The notes below the pieces were generated by a model. That model had not been told where the DNA came from. It saw only the letters and a list, made by a program, of their open reading frames with translations, and searched no databases. Positions 1 through 13,400 of a DNA stretch of 64,000 nt are shown piece by piece (within the stretch, counting starts at the first letter, position 1; each line of letters opens with the position of its first letter). Origin of the DNA: Sinotaia quadrata (lineage: Eukaryota > Mollusca > Gastropoda > Architaenioglossa > Viviparidae); assembly GCA_028829895.1 (NCBI GenBank), contig CM054177.1, forward strand, positions 49,868,664 to 49,932,663, given 5' to 3'. The translations under genes and the position numbers were made by a program.

Positions 1-1065
1 TTTGGAGAGAGGAGTGCGCCTTTTTTTTTTGTTTCATAACCTTGTATCTGCTTCAGACTGCAGTGACTACTGTACTCTATCGAATCACGGTGTGTCTATC
101 TAACACTTTCATCGAATTTATCAGTAAATGTGTTGCTGTAAGTTTCTTCCTGTGAGTTCAGTCCAAGAGCCGATACAGTGAAAATTGAGGCTTGAATTTG
201 GTCTTGAGAATTAACGAAGATTATTTTGAACAATCCTCGTGGTGTGCTTGAGTGGTGCACATGAAAGTTCTAGAACACTCTTCGTGATGTGCTTTGATAG
301 CACATATGAAGTTCTGGATGATTCTCCATGGTGTGCTTTGTGAAAGCATCAAAGATTCTGGAACAGTAATGTAATGTGCCTAGAAGGGGTACATTGGACC
401 ATCAGCTAAATAAGAAAGACAGTGACTTGTTGCAAACTGCATGATTGGGAACACATGCCAGTGACAGCTGCCATCATTGAAAAGGTTATGTGCATTCACT
501 ATAATTATCTCTCTGAAACTCCACTCTCATTTCCATGATGAAACCATATCTATGAACTTGATTATATATAATATGCTAATTTGACTGCTGATGTCTATGC
601 TAGGATAACTGATTGTCTAACGTTTAATCAAACACTATTGTGAAGAGATGTAAATGTCAACGCTCTTTTGATTATATTCATAAGTTGTATATTTAATTGT
701 TGATTTAATAAATTTACTGTTAAATTTATTAATCTTCTTGCACATACATTAAAACCTTATGTTGGAGTAATAGAGGATGGATGGGGCTTGTTAAATATAA
801 ATAAAAGACAGATTTTTATTACTCCTTTAGTAAGTTTCCACCTACAGAACATAATGCGACAGTAAAACATTTATCTTATTATTGTGTAAAGAGTTTTACA
901 ACACCTTTATAATCCGCCGAGTGAAAGGCATTTTGGTCTTGTGGGAGAATTATTAATAATTATAAAATAAGATTGTCGATCACTTGTAATTAGTTATGTG
1001 TTATTAATTAATAAATAATAATCACGAGTGAAGGGTGCCTAGAGGTGTCATAACTCAACAGTTAT
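1..1065. repeat. Dispersed repeat family R1, copy A
   Basis: A copy of this family lies in opposite orientation at about 20285-21053. Shared blocks include the tract GTGTGCTTTG near 332, the segment with CATCAAAGATTCTGGAACAG at about 347, CCATCATTGAAAAGGTTATG at about 472, the core GTTGATTTAATAAATTTACT near 699, and the end with AATCCGCC and CACTTGTAATTAGTTATG near 980-1000. No long ORF is present, so it is non-autonomous or decayed. The left boundary is unclear and may fall near 215. It lies 3' of the last visible HAUS6 exon. Confidence 0.75.
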
Positions 1066-1722
1066 TTTTAGAAGTTCATTTATTTATTTATTAAAAAATA
1101 TACATTAGAGTCCTTAAAAGTAGTTCATACTGGAAAGAGGTTTCAGTTGATTATGCACAGTAGGAAGGAAATCAATGAAGTATAAAGAGGCTCTAGAAAG
1201 TACTCATAATTCAACACAAACATCTATGGTGATTTGTTGAGACTCACAGTTTAACCTATTTGGAAGATGAGCATTAATTGCTTTATGTTTTACAATTTTT
1301 AATTTTTATTATTATTAATATTTTTTATTATCTGAAAGCTATAAATATAAAAATTATACAAAAAATGCATACAGAATTATTTTTCTTCTTTTAATGGACC
1401 AATCAGACTTTAGTTTACAATACATAAAGGAATAACAAGACAATCATAAAATGGTGCATGAACACACAAGTTTGACTATTGGGCTATAATGCTTCAAGTT
1501 ACTAGTTTTGGAGGCAACCACAAAGTATTTTTGTCTTTGTTATAGATACAATAATGAAATCCAGAAAGAAAAAAAAACCTTTAAAAGAAGAAAACTTTAA
1601 CTTTGTATATATAAAGTGAAGTGGCGATGTTGTGACTGCCTACTTTGAGATGGCACCTGAAATGGAAAACATGGAAATGAAAAAATAAACTCACATTGTC
1701 ATGCCACATACAAATTCTCTAC
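1066..1722. other. AT-rich non-coding stretch downstream of HAUS6 exon 15
   Basis: This would be the start of a HAUS6 intron on the minus strand. I see no exon, strong acceptor with an open frame, or repeat array here. The true last HAUS6 exon is probably left of the window. Confidence 0.5.
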
Positions 1723-4700
1723 CTTGTCAGCTAATATGCTAAGAGCACGGTTATGAGGAGTTTCTGTCAGGTCTTTGTCTTCCATTGTGGGGACCCTGTC
1801 AGGAATGTGGCCAAGTGGCTGCTTCAGAGAGGCTCTCTGAGGTGTACTGGCCAAGTTAAACTTCTTATTTTCAACATGTTCTTTCTTTCGTCTCCAATCA
1901 GTTTTCTGTTAAAATTCGAAACAAAGCTAAAGGAATAAATATACTAGTACATTCACACCAGAATGATGCAAACATAAATGTAACAGCATTATTTTTCTAA
2001 AACATTAGCACAGAATGCAACAGAAACGTATCAATTCATTAACTAGCATGTGGTTTTAAAGATATATTGACAATTTGACTGACCATGAATATTGTTGCCC
2101 TATGGTGCTTTTTCTAGGAATTCCAGTGTTACTCTATTGAAATTTCAATGCAATCTTCGAACCGATTATAATCTGGTTCAAAACTATATTAAAAATCAAC
2201 TCAATCAGTGCTAAGAGTTTTCTTTGAATTTGTTTCAATGTGACAATGTCAAGTTTACAAAATGGAGTTTCTGTTCTAAGTTCACAATCTGACACAACTC
2301 CTGACTTAGCATTAAAGTAACAGCACCCAGAGCATGAGATTGTCTAAGTTTGGTTTTTTAATTTAATTTCAGTAATACAGAATCAAATTTTGAAGTGTTT
2401 TCTAAAGAAATTTACTTTTGTTCTTCACTTAAAAAGAATACAAATATCTGATTGTATCTTTACTCCACTCTGATTGTATCTTTACTCCACTCTGATTGTA
2501 TCTTTACTCCACTCTGATTGTATCTTTACTCCACTCTGATTGTATCTTTACTCCACTCTGATTGTATCTTTACTCCACTCTGATTGTATCTTTACTCCAT
2601 TCTGATTGTATCTTTACTCCATTCTGATTGTATCTTTACTCCATTCTTCACATATAAAATAAATTTTATCAATAGACAAAACCCCAGACAATTAAAAAAT
2701 CCTTTGTTTACAATGTAAATGGAAACACTGAGACAAGTTATATTTCTTATAAATGTCATTACAGTAGAACACAGATTGTCCAACTTACTGGGACCAAGGT
2801 AGGTTTGGTTAATCAAATAGTTTGAATAATCAAACAAACATGAGAATACACAGTTTATGCAAAACAAAGTGTAATTAGCCCCACAATTAAATTATTGTAC
2901 ACAAGGTTATTATTCCTGTATTTTGGAATATGCTAATTGCCACCCCCTACTACACCTCTACACTCACAACACACAAAGGAATGATTCATTAGGGTGACCA
3001 GAGAGTGTCTTGAGTCAACACAGCTATTAAAGCCAAAGTTTTATTTTTAACTCCTATAATGACAAATTAAGATTACTGCTATGCTATACTACATATTTCT
3101 TCAAATAAACAATCAGAAACGAATGCACAAAGTGGCAGGACGGAGAAGAGATTTTTATATCTTATTGAACAGCATCATTGTGTGCGACCAATAGATTAGA
3201 AAAGTGTGAACTACACCTGCACAATTATTAAAATTATTCAACATCAAGAAGTTTTGGATAAATGTGTGAAATGAGGAAACAAAGTCTTGGCTAGTATGTA
3301 TAAAGAGGAAACTAAGAAGTCTTGGCTAGTAGTGTGGAAAGAGGAATCTAACAACAACTGCACTAGCATAACCAGGGTTCATAGGCAATTTAGAAAATAC
3401 ATTTCAAGCGTTTTTCAAGGACTTTTTAAGAGCTGAGTATCATGATTCAAAGGCCACCAGTATGTGCATTAAAAGTACATAATTTTGAAAATACAAAATT
3501 TGTTACAATAATAACTATGACGTGTCTTTGTTACTATCTTAATTTATCTTGATCCCTCATTATCTGTCTGTCTATATCTCCAGTTACTTGCTTATATAAA
3601 TTCTCCTAATTATTTATTCAGCTTAATAATATATGAATAATTTCTTTATAAGCTAACTGGCAGCCATTTTTTTTTGTTCGTACATAAACTCTTCCCCCCA
3701 AAAAATCAAATTGTACAAAGAAAACATTTTTCTGAATTGACCAAACAACAAAATTCAAAATGGCTATTATTCTTAAGAAGTCCTATTCTGGAATTGAAAA
3801 AAAATATGCTCTAAATTAGTTATATAATTTCCAAATGCTTTTAGTGATCCAAGTTGGAATTCTCAGTATTCTATCTTGGAACTTGAACAACATACCAGAA
3901 AAAAACTAAATGAAAATCAAGTTACTGAAAAGTCAGTGAAGCCCTGCAAATGTTTTCACAGCATTTTAAAATAAACATGCTTATGCAAACTGATGAAGAA
4001 GAAAAAGGGGTGTGATATTTCTTTTAAAATAAAAATCGAAGACTTCTCAACTAATACAAGATTTTGTAGGCAAACTTCAAGGACAAAATAAAATTCATTT
4101 TCAAGGTGGGGTTCTCTTTTTTCAAGGACTTTTCCAGGTACCTATGAACCCTGATAACTAGTGGAGGAGGGAGCAGCGATGGTATAGATAAATGACAGCT
4201 TGGATACTGGATGTTCGGATAATGGATATTCTACTGTATTATAAAGAGATTTAGTCTAGATGTGATTTTCATAAAGCAACTGACCTGGTTAGTTTTTTGT
4301 ACAGCAGACTTCTGTCTACTGATATGCCGTATAACTCTTGGCTCAATATGTTCAGTTGCCTTGGTTTGAGAATTTATTTTGACAAAAGTAGGACCAGAAA
4401 GACTTGACATCTGGCTTGTTGCCTGGGGTATCTTTGACTCATTCATGCCTGGTTGCAACAAACTGAAAGAATGAATAAAACCACATGAAGAAAAATTGTT
4501 ATAAATTATATATTATGCAGTATTTGTATTAGATTGCTATCTTCTCACGTCTTCATTGTGTGCCCGTTATAAAGTTAAGTTTTACTAAACCAGCCAGATA
4601 GATTAAATTGCAAACTTTTGATTGTATTTGTTTCAATATGGAAATAATTTTCACTTTTTTAAACTGTGGAAAAATTTCAAATATTGCATTATGTTTAAAT

Positions 4701-7492
4701 TTTCAGTAATTGTAAATATAAATTCATCTTTAAAAAATAGTTTCATAAAAGAAGCACTGGTAAGAAAAAATTTGAATGTAAGCAGTCCTAATTTTAGATG
4801 AAATCAGTATTTCAGGAAATTATAGTAGCATTTCTGATGCAAGAATGTTAATATGCAATCAAACTGTGTGTGTGTCTGTGTGCATGCATGCGTGCACAAA
4901 CGACAGTTTTTCAGTAATCTTAAATACTTTTATGTATTGTCAACTTGTGTTAAAATAATATAGATTCCTTTCATGAAATTTTGATAACCAAATGTATTTC
5001 CTTAATGTAGATTAGATTTACTTGTTAAAAAAATTTGACCAAAACTTCCAACATCTCCTTCTTAATGCTATGTGTGTGTGTTTTTAATTTTTATAACAGA
5101 AGTATAGTTCATTGTTGAAGTTTGCTGTGTATGGTCTCGGTTCTAAAGGTGTATGATTCATTTTCCTATTATACACTCAGGAATATTTATTTATAGCTCA
5201 GTTTATATATGGGATTCATATTTATAAAAAATACAGCCAACATTTAGTTGATCATACCAGACTGTTTTAGTTACTTTGTATTTTCTTACTGTAGGAGTGT
5301 AATTATTCAATGTTAAAACTCACTATACCAGACAGCTACAAAACAAAAATAATAAAATGTCAGTCTAATATATCTCAAACCCCAAACAAAAATAACATCA
5401 TTTGAGAATAAAAAATAAATATCATTACCAACATTTTATATATTTTACATTTTGTTACACAATATGATCTTGTATAGTTCAATCAACACTCAAACAATAA
5501 CAAAACTATAACCATAAATCCCCCCCAAAAACTAATAAATAAAAGTGGATGAGAAACAATGTTAAATACCTGGCTGCATTGTTGTTACTTGTATTGTCAG
5601 CAAAAAAGCCTAATGATGTGGTGCGAAATGGTTCATTCAGATTTTTGCAGGAAGATTTAGATATGGTGTTCGCAATGTTTTGTGCAGCTTCAGGAGTACT
5701 GACTGCAAAATTTTAACACATCAAAACTCATCATGACATCAGCAGCAAACAAAATGCAAGTAAAAAGAGAGAAGTAGAAAGGAAAGGGGAAGACAAATAC
5801 TGCCGACAACTGTTATTAAAGGAGTAAATTGTTTGATGTTTTTCATAAGTTTTATTAAACTGCCTTTAGTATTGTTATTTCAAGAGGCCAATCTTTTTCC
5901 TAGCATTGCAATATAATTTGCCAAAGAGACTGCTTTGGACTGATAATTTCTGAAGAATATTGCATAAATTGTCTTACATGTAAGCTGGATATTATTTATT
6001 AAAGTAAATATTTTGTAAATGTCAAAGTGACACAGTGTAGTGCATGTATTATCGCTACTTGGCCGCCATTTTTAAAATGCGAACTTCATCTCTCAGTCGA
6101 ACAGGCGAGTAGACAGTTATGCACCGAATTGTGCTTATCCCATCAAGCTCTGACTTCTAAACATAAAAAGAATATTTAAAGAAAATGTTTATTTCATGAG
6201 CGAAATTGTGTTTTGTCAACTAAAATTAATAATGGCTGACGAATAAGATTCCAAAAATGTTAAAAAAGGACGCGTATGTTGAAGAGCTCTTAGCAGATGA
6301 CTGTGTCTTAACCAACCGGCTGGCCAACACAGAGCAGTTGATTGTATATGAAACAAGCAGGTTTTACTTTCTGTCATAACTGATCGGAAAATTATTGAAA
6401 ATGAAATTGAAAGCGGAAAATCGCTTCTGTAAATGGAAATTTAGAGGTGAGACCGGGAAATTCTTCCGCCAAAAACAGAAGGTAGGCAGTCTGTATAATG
6501 TCATGAATGATCCTTTTGTTGCATTTTGCAAGCAATTTTATGAAACAAAAGCCGGTTTCCCATTGCAATTTATAATAAACTAAAAAGTAAATTTTGCATA
6601 TCTGTTTTTTCTTGCTGTATGTGATTATTTTATTAGAATTGTTAGAATTTAATCAGAACACATATTCTGAGCATAAATGATTTGTACTATGTGAACACGA
6701 AAAAAATGAGTAGGACTACCTACTTATATTATGTAAGTAAATTACTATTTAAAATACAAAGGAGTCACCTAAATCTGGTGTGAGCCGAAGAAATGGTCCC
6801 TGTGGAGTACTATCACTATGACCTGATGGTGGATTAAAGGTCACAGGAGGTGAAGGAGCAGATAGACCCAGGCCGGATGGCTAAATCAGTATTAAGAAAA
6901 TAAACATTTAAACGAAACATGTCTAAAAAGAAATTTTGGTTGTATTAGGAGGGTATAAATTTTCACAGAAGGGTATAAATTTTACAATCTGTAGTTTATA
7001 AACAAAAATGAATTGAAATAATATTAATTTACAATTCTATTAAAACAAATAATTTCCAAATAATGAAAAAAGCCACACACCCCTTCCAGTTTCCTTCACT
7101 CTTTGAAATAAACCATAACATATTTGGTAATATTTAGTAAAGAAATAATTTAATGCTAACTTAAAGATTTAGCCATAAACAAAAAATTCTTTTATACATA
7201 ATGCAAATTGTCAATGAACTTCTTCTTTCAATGCTAAAACAATAGTAAGGCATTTTCAGTATATTCCAACAAATACATACTTAATATAACTAATATATAT
7301 ATAAACATTATTCTTACTATTTAATGTAATTTGTGAATAAAATTATCCAATCACGGCAAGTTCTCAGTCATCCTCTATGAAATAATTACCTAAAAAAAAA
7401 AGAAAGAACTTACTGGTGATAAAAACTGAAAATGCATGTGAAGCTTGGAAACAGTCTTTTTTCTTTTAGGCAAATCCTTGGCCATTTTCTCT
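1723..7492 (-). CDS. HAUS6: HAUS6 exons 11-15: proline-rich and low-complexity C-terminal part
   Basis: Residues about 391 to 619. Exon 11 is basic (KDLPKRKKTVSKLH) and ends QFLSP; exon 12 continues PSGLGLSAPSPPVTFNPP. This aligns with the human stretch around FLGLSP...LLPPMSPLSFDP, which marks the end of the structured half. Exons 13-15 are polar and low in conservation (Ser/Thr/Asn/Lys-rich), as expected for the disordered C-terminal half that in vertebrates contacts NEDD1 and gamma-TuRC. Exon 15 includes TDWRRKKEHVENKKF and ends ALSILADK before donor GTAGAG. Between exons 10 and 11 the predicted protein is a few residues shorter than human, but the phase joins directly, so I do not invoke a missing exon. 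Confidence 0.88.
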
Positions 7493-10400
7493 CTGTTAAA
7501 ATTTCAAGATGCAAAAAGATTTAGAGCTATTCACCGTACAAAGACTATTTCCATATTCTAATGATACCAAGGCTATTTCTGTAACTCAAAATGTTTGGTA
7601 TACTTCAGACAAATACTCTGGAAATGGATTAAATTTTAATACTTTTTTCATTTTTCATTACTAGTGATAAGATTTGTTGTGTGGTGTAAGAGAGTGCGAT
7701 ACTAAGAAACAGCACATAACAGTTGCTTCTATTTTTATATTTATATTTTATTGTAATAAATGAAATTGTAAATTTTATTTTTACCAATATGATTGTGAAT
7801 TATAGAAAGTATTAGAAATATTTTTTTATTATTTATTACTGAACTGCTGTCTCTTATTTATCCAGCAGGGACATTTGTGACCTGTCACCACAAAAAGATA
7901 CTTAAGTCGGATTTTGGGGGTATTGAGATATATATATCAATAGAAAGAAAACTGAAAGGGCTTTCTGTTGATATAAAAATAAAGAGTGTAGGACAAAATG
8001 TGGAAAAGTTATGTTTGTTTGAAGTGCACTACTGTCCGGACGGCCATTTTGAGAAAATCGGCCTCAAAGATTGAACACATTTCTGAGAGGTTTTTCCTTA
8101 GCAACCATATATTAATCTGCTTCATTTGCAATCAGAGTTGAAGAAGACACAATAGCTAACACTGTAATAACTATAAACAACAAATATATTGTTACATCAT
8201 TTAGAGACAACAGTCTTTTTAAGCCATAACGATTAGAATTTCTGTATGCGAGAATGATTATTGTGGCTCACAGAATATTCTAAAATTAAGGCATAATATT
8301 GAATTGATACCTCTTTCTAAATCTGATACTAGCTCCACTAAATAAATCACAGATTAAAGCTGCATTACTTTCACATTCTTAAAAAAAAATATCGTTTAAA
8401 TAATCCAGTAATTATAGCACACCTTTCACTTCAGTGTACAGTCAGTTATCGTCAGCTGTCGTCTGCTTCGTCTTTTTCGTTGTTCGATCACGCGATTCGC
8501 TGTCCGTGTCACTTTCAGAAGTAAATCCATCAGCTACATCCTCATTAGCAAAATAATCAGATATCAAATCTTTAATCTGAATGCTTTCTTTTTCTAAGAT
8601 GTTGCTTTCTTTACATGAATTCAACAAATTAGCGATTCGTTTCTCCATGTTTGCATTACGCATTACAGGACGAAACTGTCTCCCCTTGTGTGCGTTTCAA
8701 CCAATCGCGACCGTCTTTTTATGAGAGCATGCTTGGTAATTTATAGTAAGCTTTGATAAACTGTCTGCGGATTGGCTGACGCTTTTCACTTTGTTTACGC
8801 CAAGCACAGCCTTATAAAACATTCTGATTACACGTTATTAATAACCAGTGTCGTCAGCATAAAAATAGGCTTTTTCCTGAGCATTCTGATATACAACATG
8901 ATGAGGTTCAGCCAGGGATACTACCGTCTATGATCATCAGATTATAGCACTTTTGGGCCATATTTTTCCTTCGAAGTTAGACAGTAGGTCACAAAAAAAT
9001 AATAATAAAGCTATTTCTAGTTCGAATTAAGGAAAAACACGCTAGTAATTTGTTGTTCGATGGTTTGGGAACACTCTAAAATGAAAATCTCAATTTCACC
9101 CATGTAGACCCCCACCTTCGTTTTTGCCGTTTTTCTCGGCTTAGCCTTGCGCGACTTAAGTATCTTTTTGTGGTGACAGGTCACATTTTATCTGGTTTGC
9201 AATAAACTAAGCAAATAGCATGAAACAAAATGTGTGCTAAAGAAAAGAGCAACCCAAGATAAAGCAAAAATGGAAATCAGTCTTCCTGAAGAATGAAAAT
9301 TTTCAAGTCCACGTGTGAACACAAGGCAAAAATGTGACATGTCATGACAGGGATTTTTGAGAATTTGATTTGGAAAGGTAAATATTTATTTTGTATGAAT
9401 TTGTCTATGCTCAACCTCTAATAATATTAAAATACAAGCATTCTGATAGACAAAATTGAGTTTGTTTTCTCTTGAAAGGGGTCAAAATGCTCATTTCAAA
9501 TTCTGTTTCCTGTTTGCTCTGAAATGACTGGTGTGTGTTTTAAACCAGAGCTAGTAAGATTAGAAAAACCTATGAATTACATTCAATAATATAAAAATTG
9601 CAATTAAGCTTATTATATATTAAATATACACTTTGTCTGTTACTATTTCACAGCACAATAACTTAGCATGTTTTATGTAGTTGAGAAAAAAATAGATCTT
9701 CTTTGGTTGATATTTTTGTCACTGGGAGCTGAATAAGGTTTTCACATGAAGAAGTTGATCATGAAGTTATAGTTTTATGCCACATTTAAAATAAATATGT
9801 ATCCAGATTAAGTTAATAATTTAGGTAATAAAAATATATTTGTTGTAATGAGATAATTATATTGTTTATATATTTTAAAAAAAATTCTGGTAAAACACAT
9901 CTCAACCTTTCTAAGTTTTCAACTTGTTTTTTTTAAAACGTATTTCATACTTGTATAAAATCAATATTTTTAATAATTTTTATCTTTCTATATTTTTTAA
10001 GTGAGCATTAGGCCCTGTTGTAGACTTTAACATGCAAAATAATTAATTTAATCCATTTTACTTTTTGCTCTTCGTTGCAAAATGGTTCTCTTGTAAAATG
10101 CATGAGGTTTCTGCTATAAATCATAATGAAGAAACTTGAGATGTGTTTTGCCAGACAATTAAAAAAAAAAAAAAAGCAGTATAATTATCTCGTTACAACA
10201 AATATATTTTCTCTATTAACCTAAGTTATTAACTTAATCTGGGTACATAATTATTTTAAATGGGTTATAGAACTATAACTTCGCAATGTGGAAACCAGAT
10301 TCATTTCCCAGTGACAAAGAATATCAACCATCATAAAAGAAGCTCTATTTTTCTCAACTAAGCATAAAATGGACTAAGTTATTATGCTGCAAACACAGTA

Positions 10401-13400
10401 TTAAGTAATAAAAAAAATGTCTGTTTGAATATAACTTTTAGAAACATAATAAATCTCATCGGGATGTTTAAATTCTTACTCACTCAGGTTTAAAAGATAC
10501 ACAAAAGCTATGTGAAACTTTAACTGCAAAAGAAACCACACACATGCACGCACGCATGCATGTAAGCTATGTACATGTTAAGTAATTTAATCAAAATATA
10601 TCAACTATCAAGATTATCAGAAATCTTAGCTGTATTGAAATGTGAATGATTCTAAAATGTTTTTCTCCACTACTATCACAATAATATGATCTTAATTGAA
10701 CCAATTTGGTAAACTCATTACACCAAGACAAAATATGAGAGTTCTCTTTCTGCTATATGGTGCTTTTGAAAAATTAAGATGTAATTCGCAATATTATCAA
10801 CATTATTTTATATTTACAAATTTATTTTATTTTCTTCATCACATAATAAAACAGAAATGAAGGTAAAATGAAGGTAAAATGCAACAATATGAAAAACAGA
10901 GTATGAATATGCTGATTGCATCGATTTAAAAAAAAAATGGCACATGGCATTATTGTATGATAAGTCAATGTCTGGTTAAAGAATAGAAGTTCTGGATTCA
11001 ATTAATGTGTAAAGGAAGCATAACAAAAGAAGTGCCTTTTAATAATATTATTCTTCCTAAAATTGACTGTTTCAAGATAAAAGACATATATATAGAATGT
11101 TGCTTTAATGTATTATCACTTAAAGAAACCTTGATATGAATTTGTTGGATTATTTATTGCAATGAAAAAAATTAAAGAATATAGTTATGTGTAAGCATGT
11201 CACAAAAATAAGAGGTGCCATTTTCAGTTCAAAATGAATTTGTATTACAAATAACACCAAATTAAATCAACACAAATTCACACAACTATCTTATGTATCA
11301 TCTCACATTAATTCTGAATATACAGAATATAAACACAAGATATTTCAATGCTTTATTTTTAAGAAAACACATTCACTGTATATGGTGCACTCATCCAAAG
11401 AATGAGCTATATTTCAAAACTCTATATCAACATTTTAATATTAAAAAAAAATGCTTTTATGTGAGCATTAAGTCTTGCTGTAGATTTTAGCATGTAAAAT
11501 AATTACATTTATTCCACTTTATTTTTGCACTTAATGTCCAGAGAATGACATATATAAGTACATACAAGCATTTACAAACCCACAGTGTTAACATCTTATG
11601 TGCTTGCAAGAGAAAATTTTGGAATTATTATAGCTCCTTCACTAAAGTATGTCTTGTAAATGAGAAAGAATGTGAGTAACATTATATGTGACCTGAGCAA
11701 AAATTTATGATGTGTAAGCCATCAGTAATACATTGACTTATTCACCAGCCATTGTTATATTTGCCTTGCATTTAGCACTACTGTGTTAGGAATCTGAGAC
11801 ATTTATCTCATTGAGACATGTTTTAGAAGAGAGGAAAAAATAGGTTTATGAGCAACTTTCCCTTTTAATGAAAGAAATGCTTTCTTTTATCCTGTTTCAC
11901 ATAAGGTTTGAAAATAAAATTGTGAAATTGAAGTGAAATATTTTTAATCATTAAAAAATAAAATGAAAACAAGATGATGACTTCTAGTAATATGTCTGAG
12001 TGAATTAACTTTAACATTAAAAATGACTGAAAGTGACAATCCAATGTAACAAAGACAGCAGTCATTCTGTAACAACAGACTTGACAAGTCTGGAAGAGTA
12101 ACAGTACTTGACTCTGGAAGAGAGTTGACAAGTAGAGCAGCAGTGTTCAACTTTGAAAGAGACCAGTCAGTAAAAAGATGAGACTGACAAATCTGGTAGA
12201 ATAGCAGTGCTCAACTCTGAAAGAGACCGGTCAGTAAAAAGATGAGATTACAAGTCTGGCAGAATAGCAGTGCTCAATTCTGAAAGAGGACAGTTAGTAA
12301 AAAGTTGAGACTGATAAGTCTGGTAGAATAGCAGTGTTCAACTCTGAAAGAGACTAGTCAATGAAGACTGACAAATCCATGACAGTATGAGATAAAAGTT
12401 ACTGACAACACAGATACTCTATTTTCAAGGGTATAAAAGCTACCAGATCCTAACTCTAGCTATTGAGTATAAAGAATTCTTCACTGCTCTCTAGTCCTGA
12501 AATGTGTGAGGGCTATTGTTTTAATTTTCATATGTGACTATTCCACTGTAAATGATTGAAAATAGTGATTGAAAGGTAAATGTGTTCATCTTTGGTAATT
12601 GTTGCTAATCATCCTCCAAGGAAATAATTCTGCTTACAGAAATATTTCTAACACTTCAGTTATAATTTGTTATATATATATATATATATATAAGTATGTA
12701 TGTTTGGATTATGTGATTACAGTTTTAACTTTGCGAAAACAACAAAACTTCTTTGAAATATATTGGTGACACTTTCTCAATCAATATTTATTTTGAAAGG
12801 TAAAATTTTTCAATAAGAAACTTCTCTACCAAGACTGTTGATTTACACAATTACAATATGCAAAACTTCATAAAAGGTGAAGGCTTCAGTTAACACTGTA
12901 GATTATATTTTAAAAAAAAAATCATGCATGTCTAAGCTGTTTCTTTTTCATTTTTTACATAATAGGATATAAATACAACAAGAATTTCCTAAATACTTTT
13001 ACTTGTTCAATCAATATTTAATTTTGTTGGGGTAAAATAAAATAAAAACAAATTTCAAATGAGTTATTTATTAATAATAAAGTTTGTACCATTGTTTTAT
13101 AAAAAAATGTGCAGATTTCCTGATCCATCTTCAAAGCAATTTACTATTTTTCAAGACAGATCAATGCTTTATTTGACAGAAAGTACTAATTTCAATAATA
13201 AATACAAAATGCTAAATAACAAACATAGAAAGTTGAGAGATTTCCAGTGTTTAGTTTACAGTCAGGTGATATTTTAACATTTTTTCCCTTGTAAGCTTGC
13301 ATTATTATGTCTGCATTTTTAAAATGACAATAAAAATTGAAAAATATCTCAAAATCACAATTTTTATTTACTTAAATTATGGTAAATAAACTAAAAGATA

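Noticed and set aside
1753..1938. 61-codon plus-strand ORF
   Set aside because: Antisense shadow of HAUS6 exon 15.
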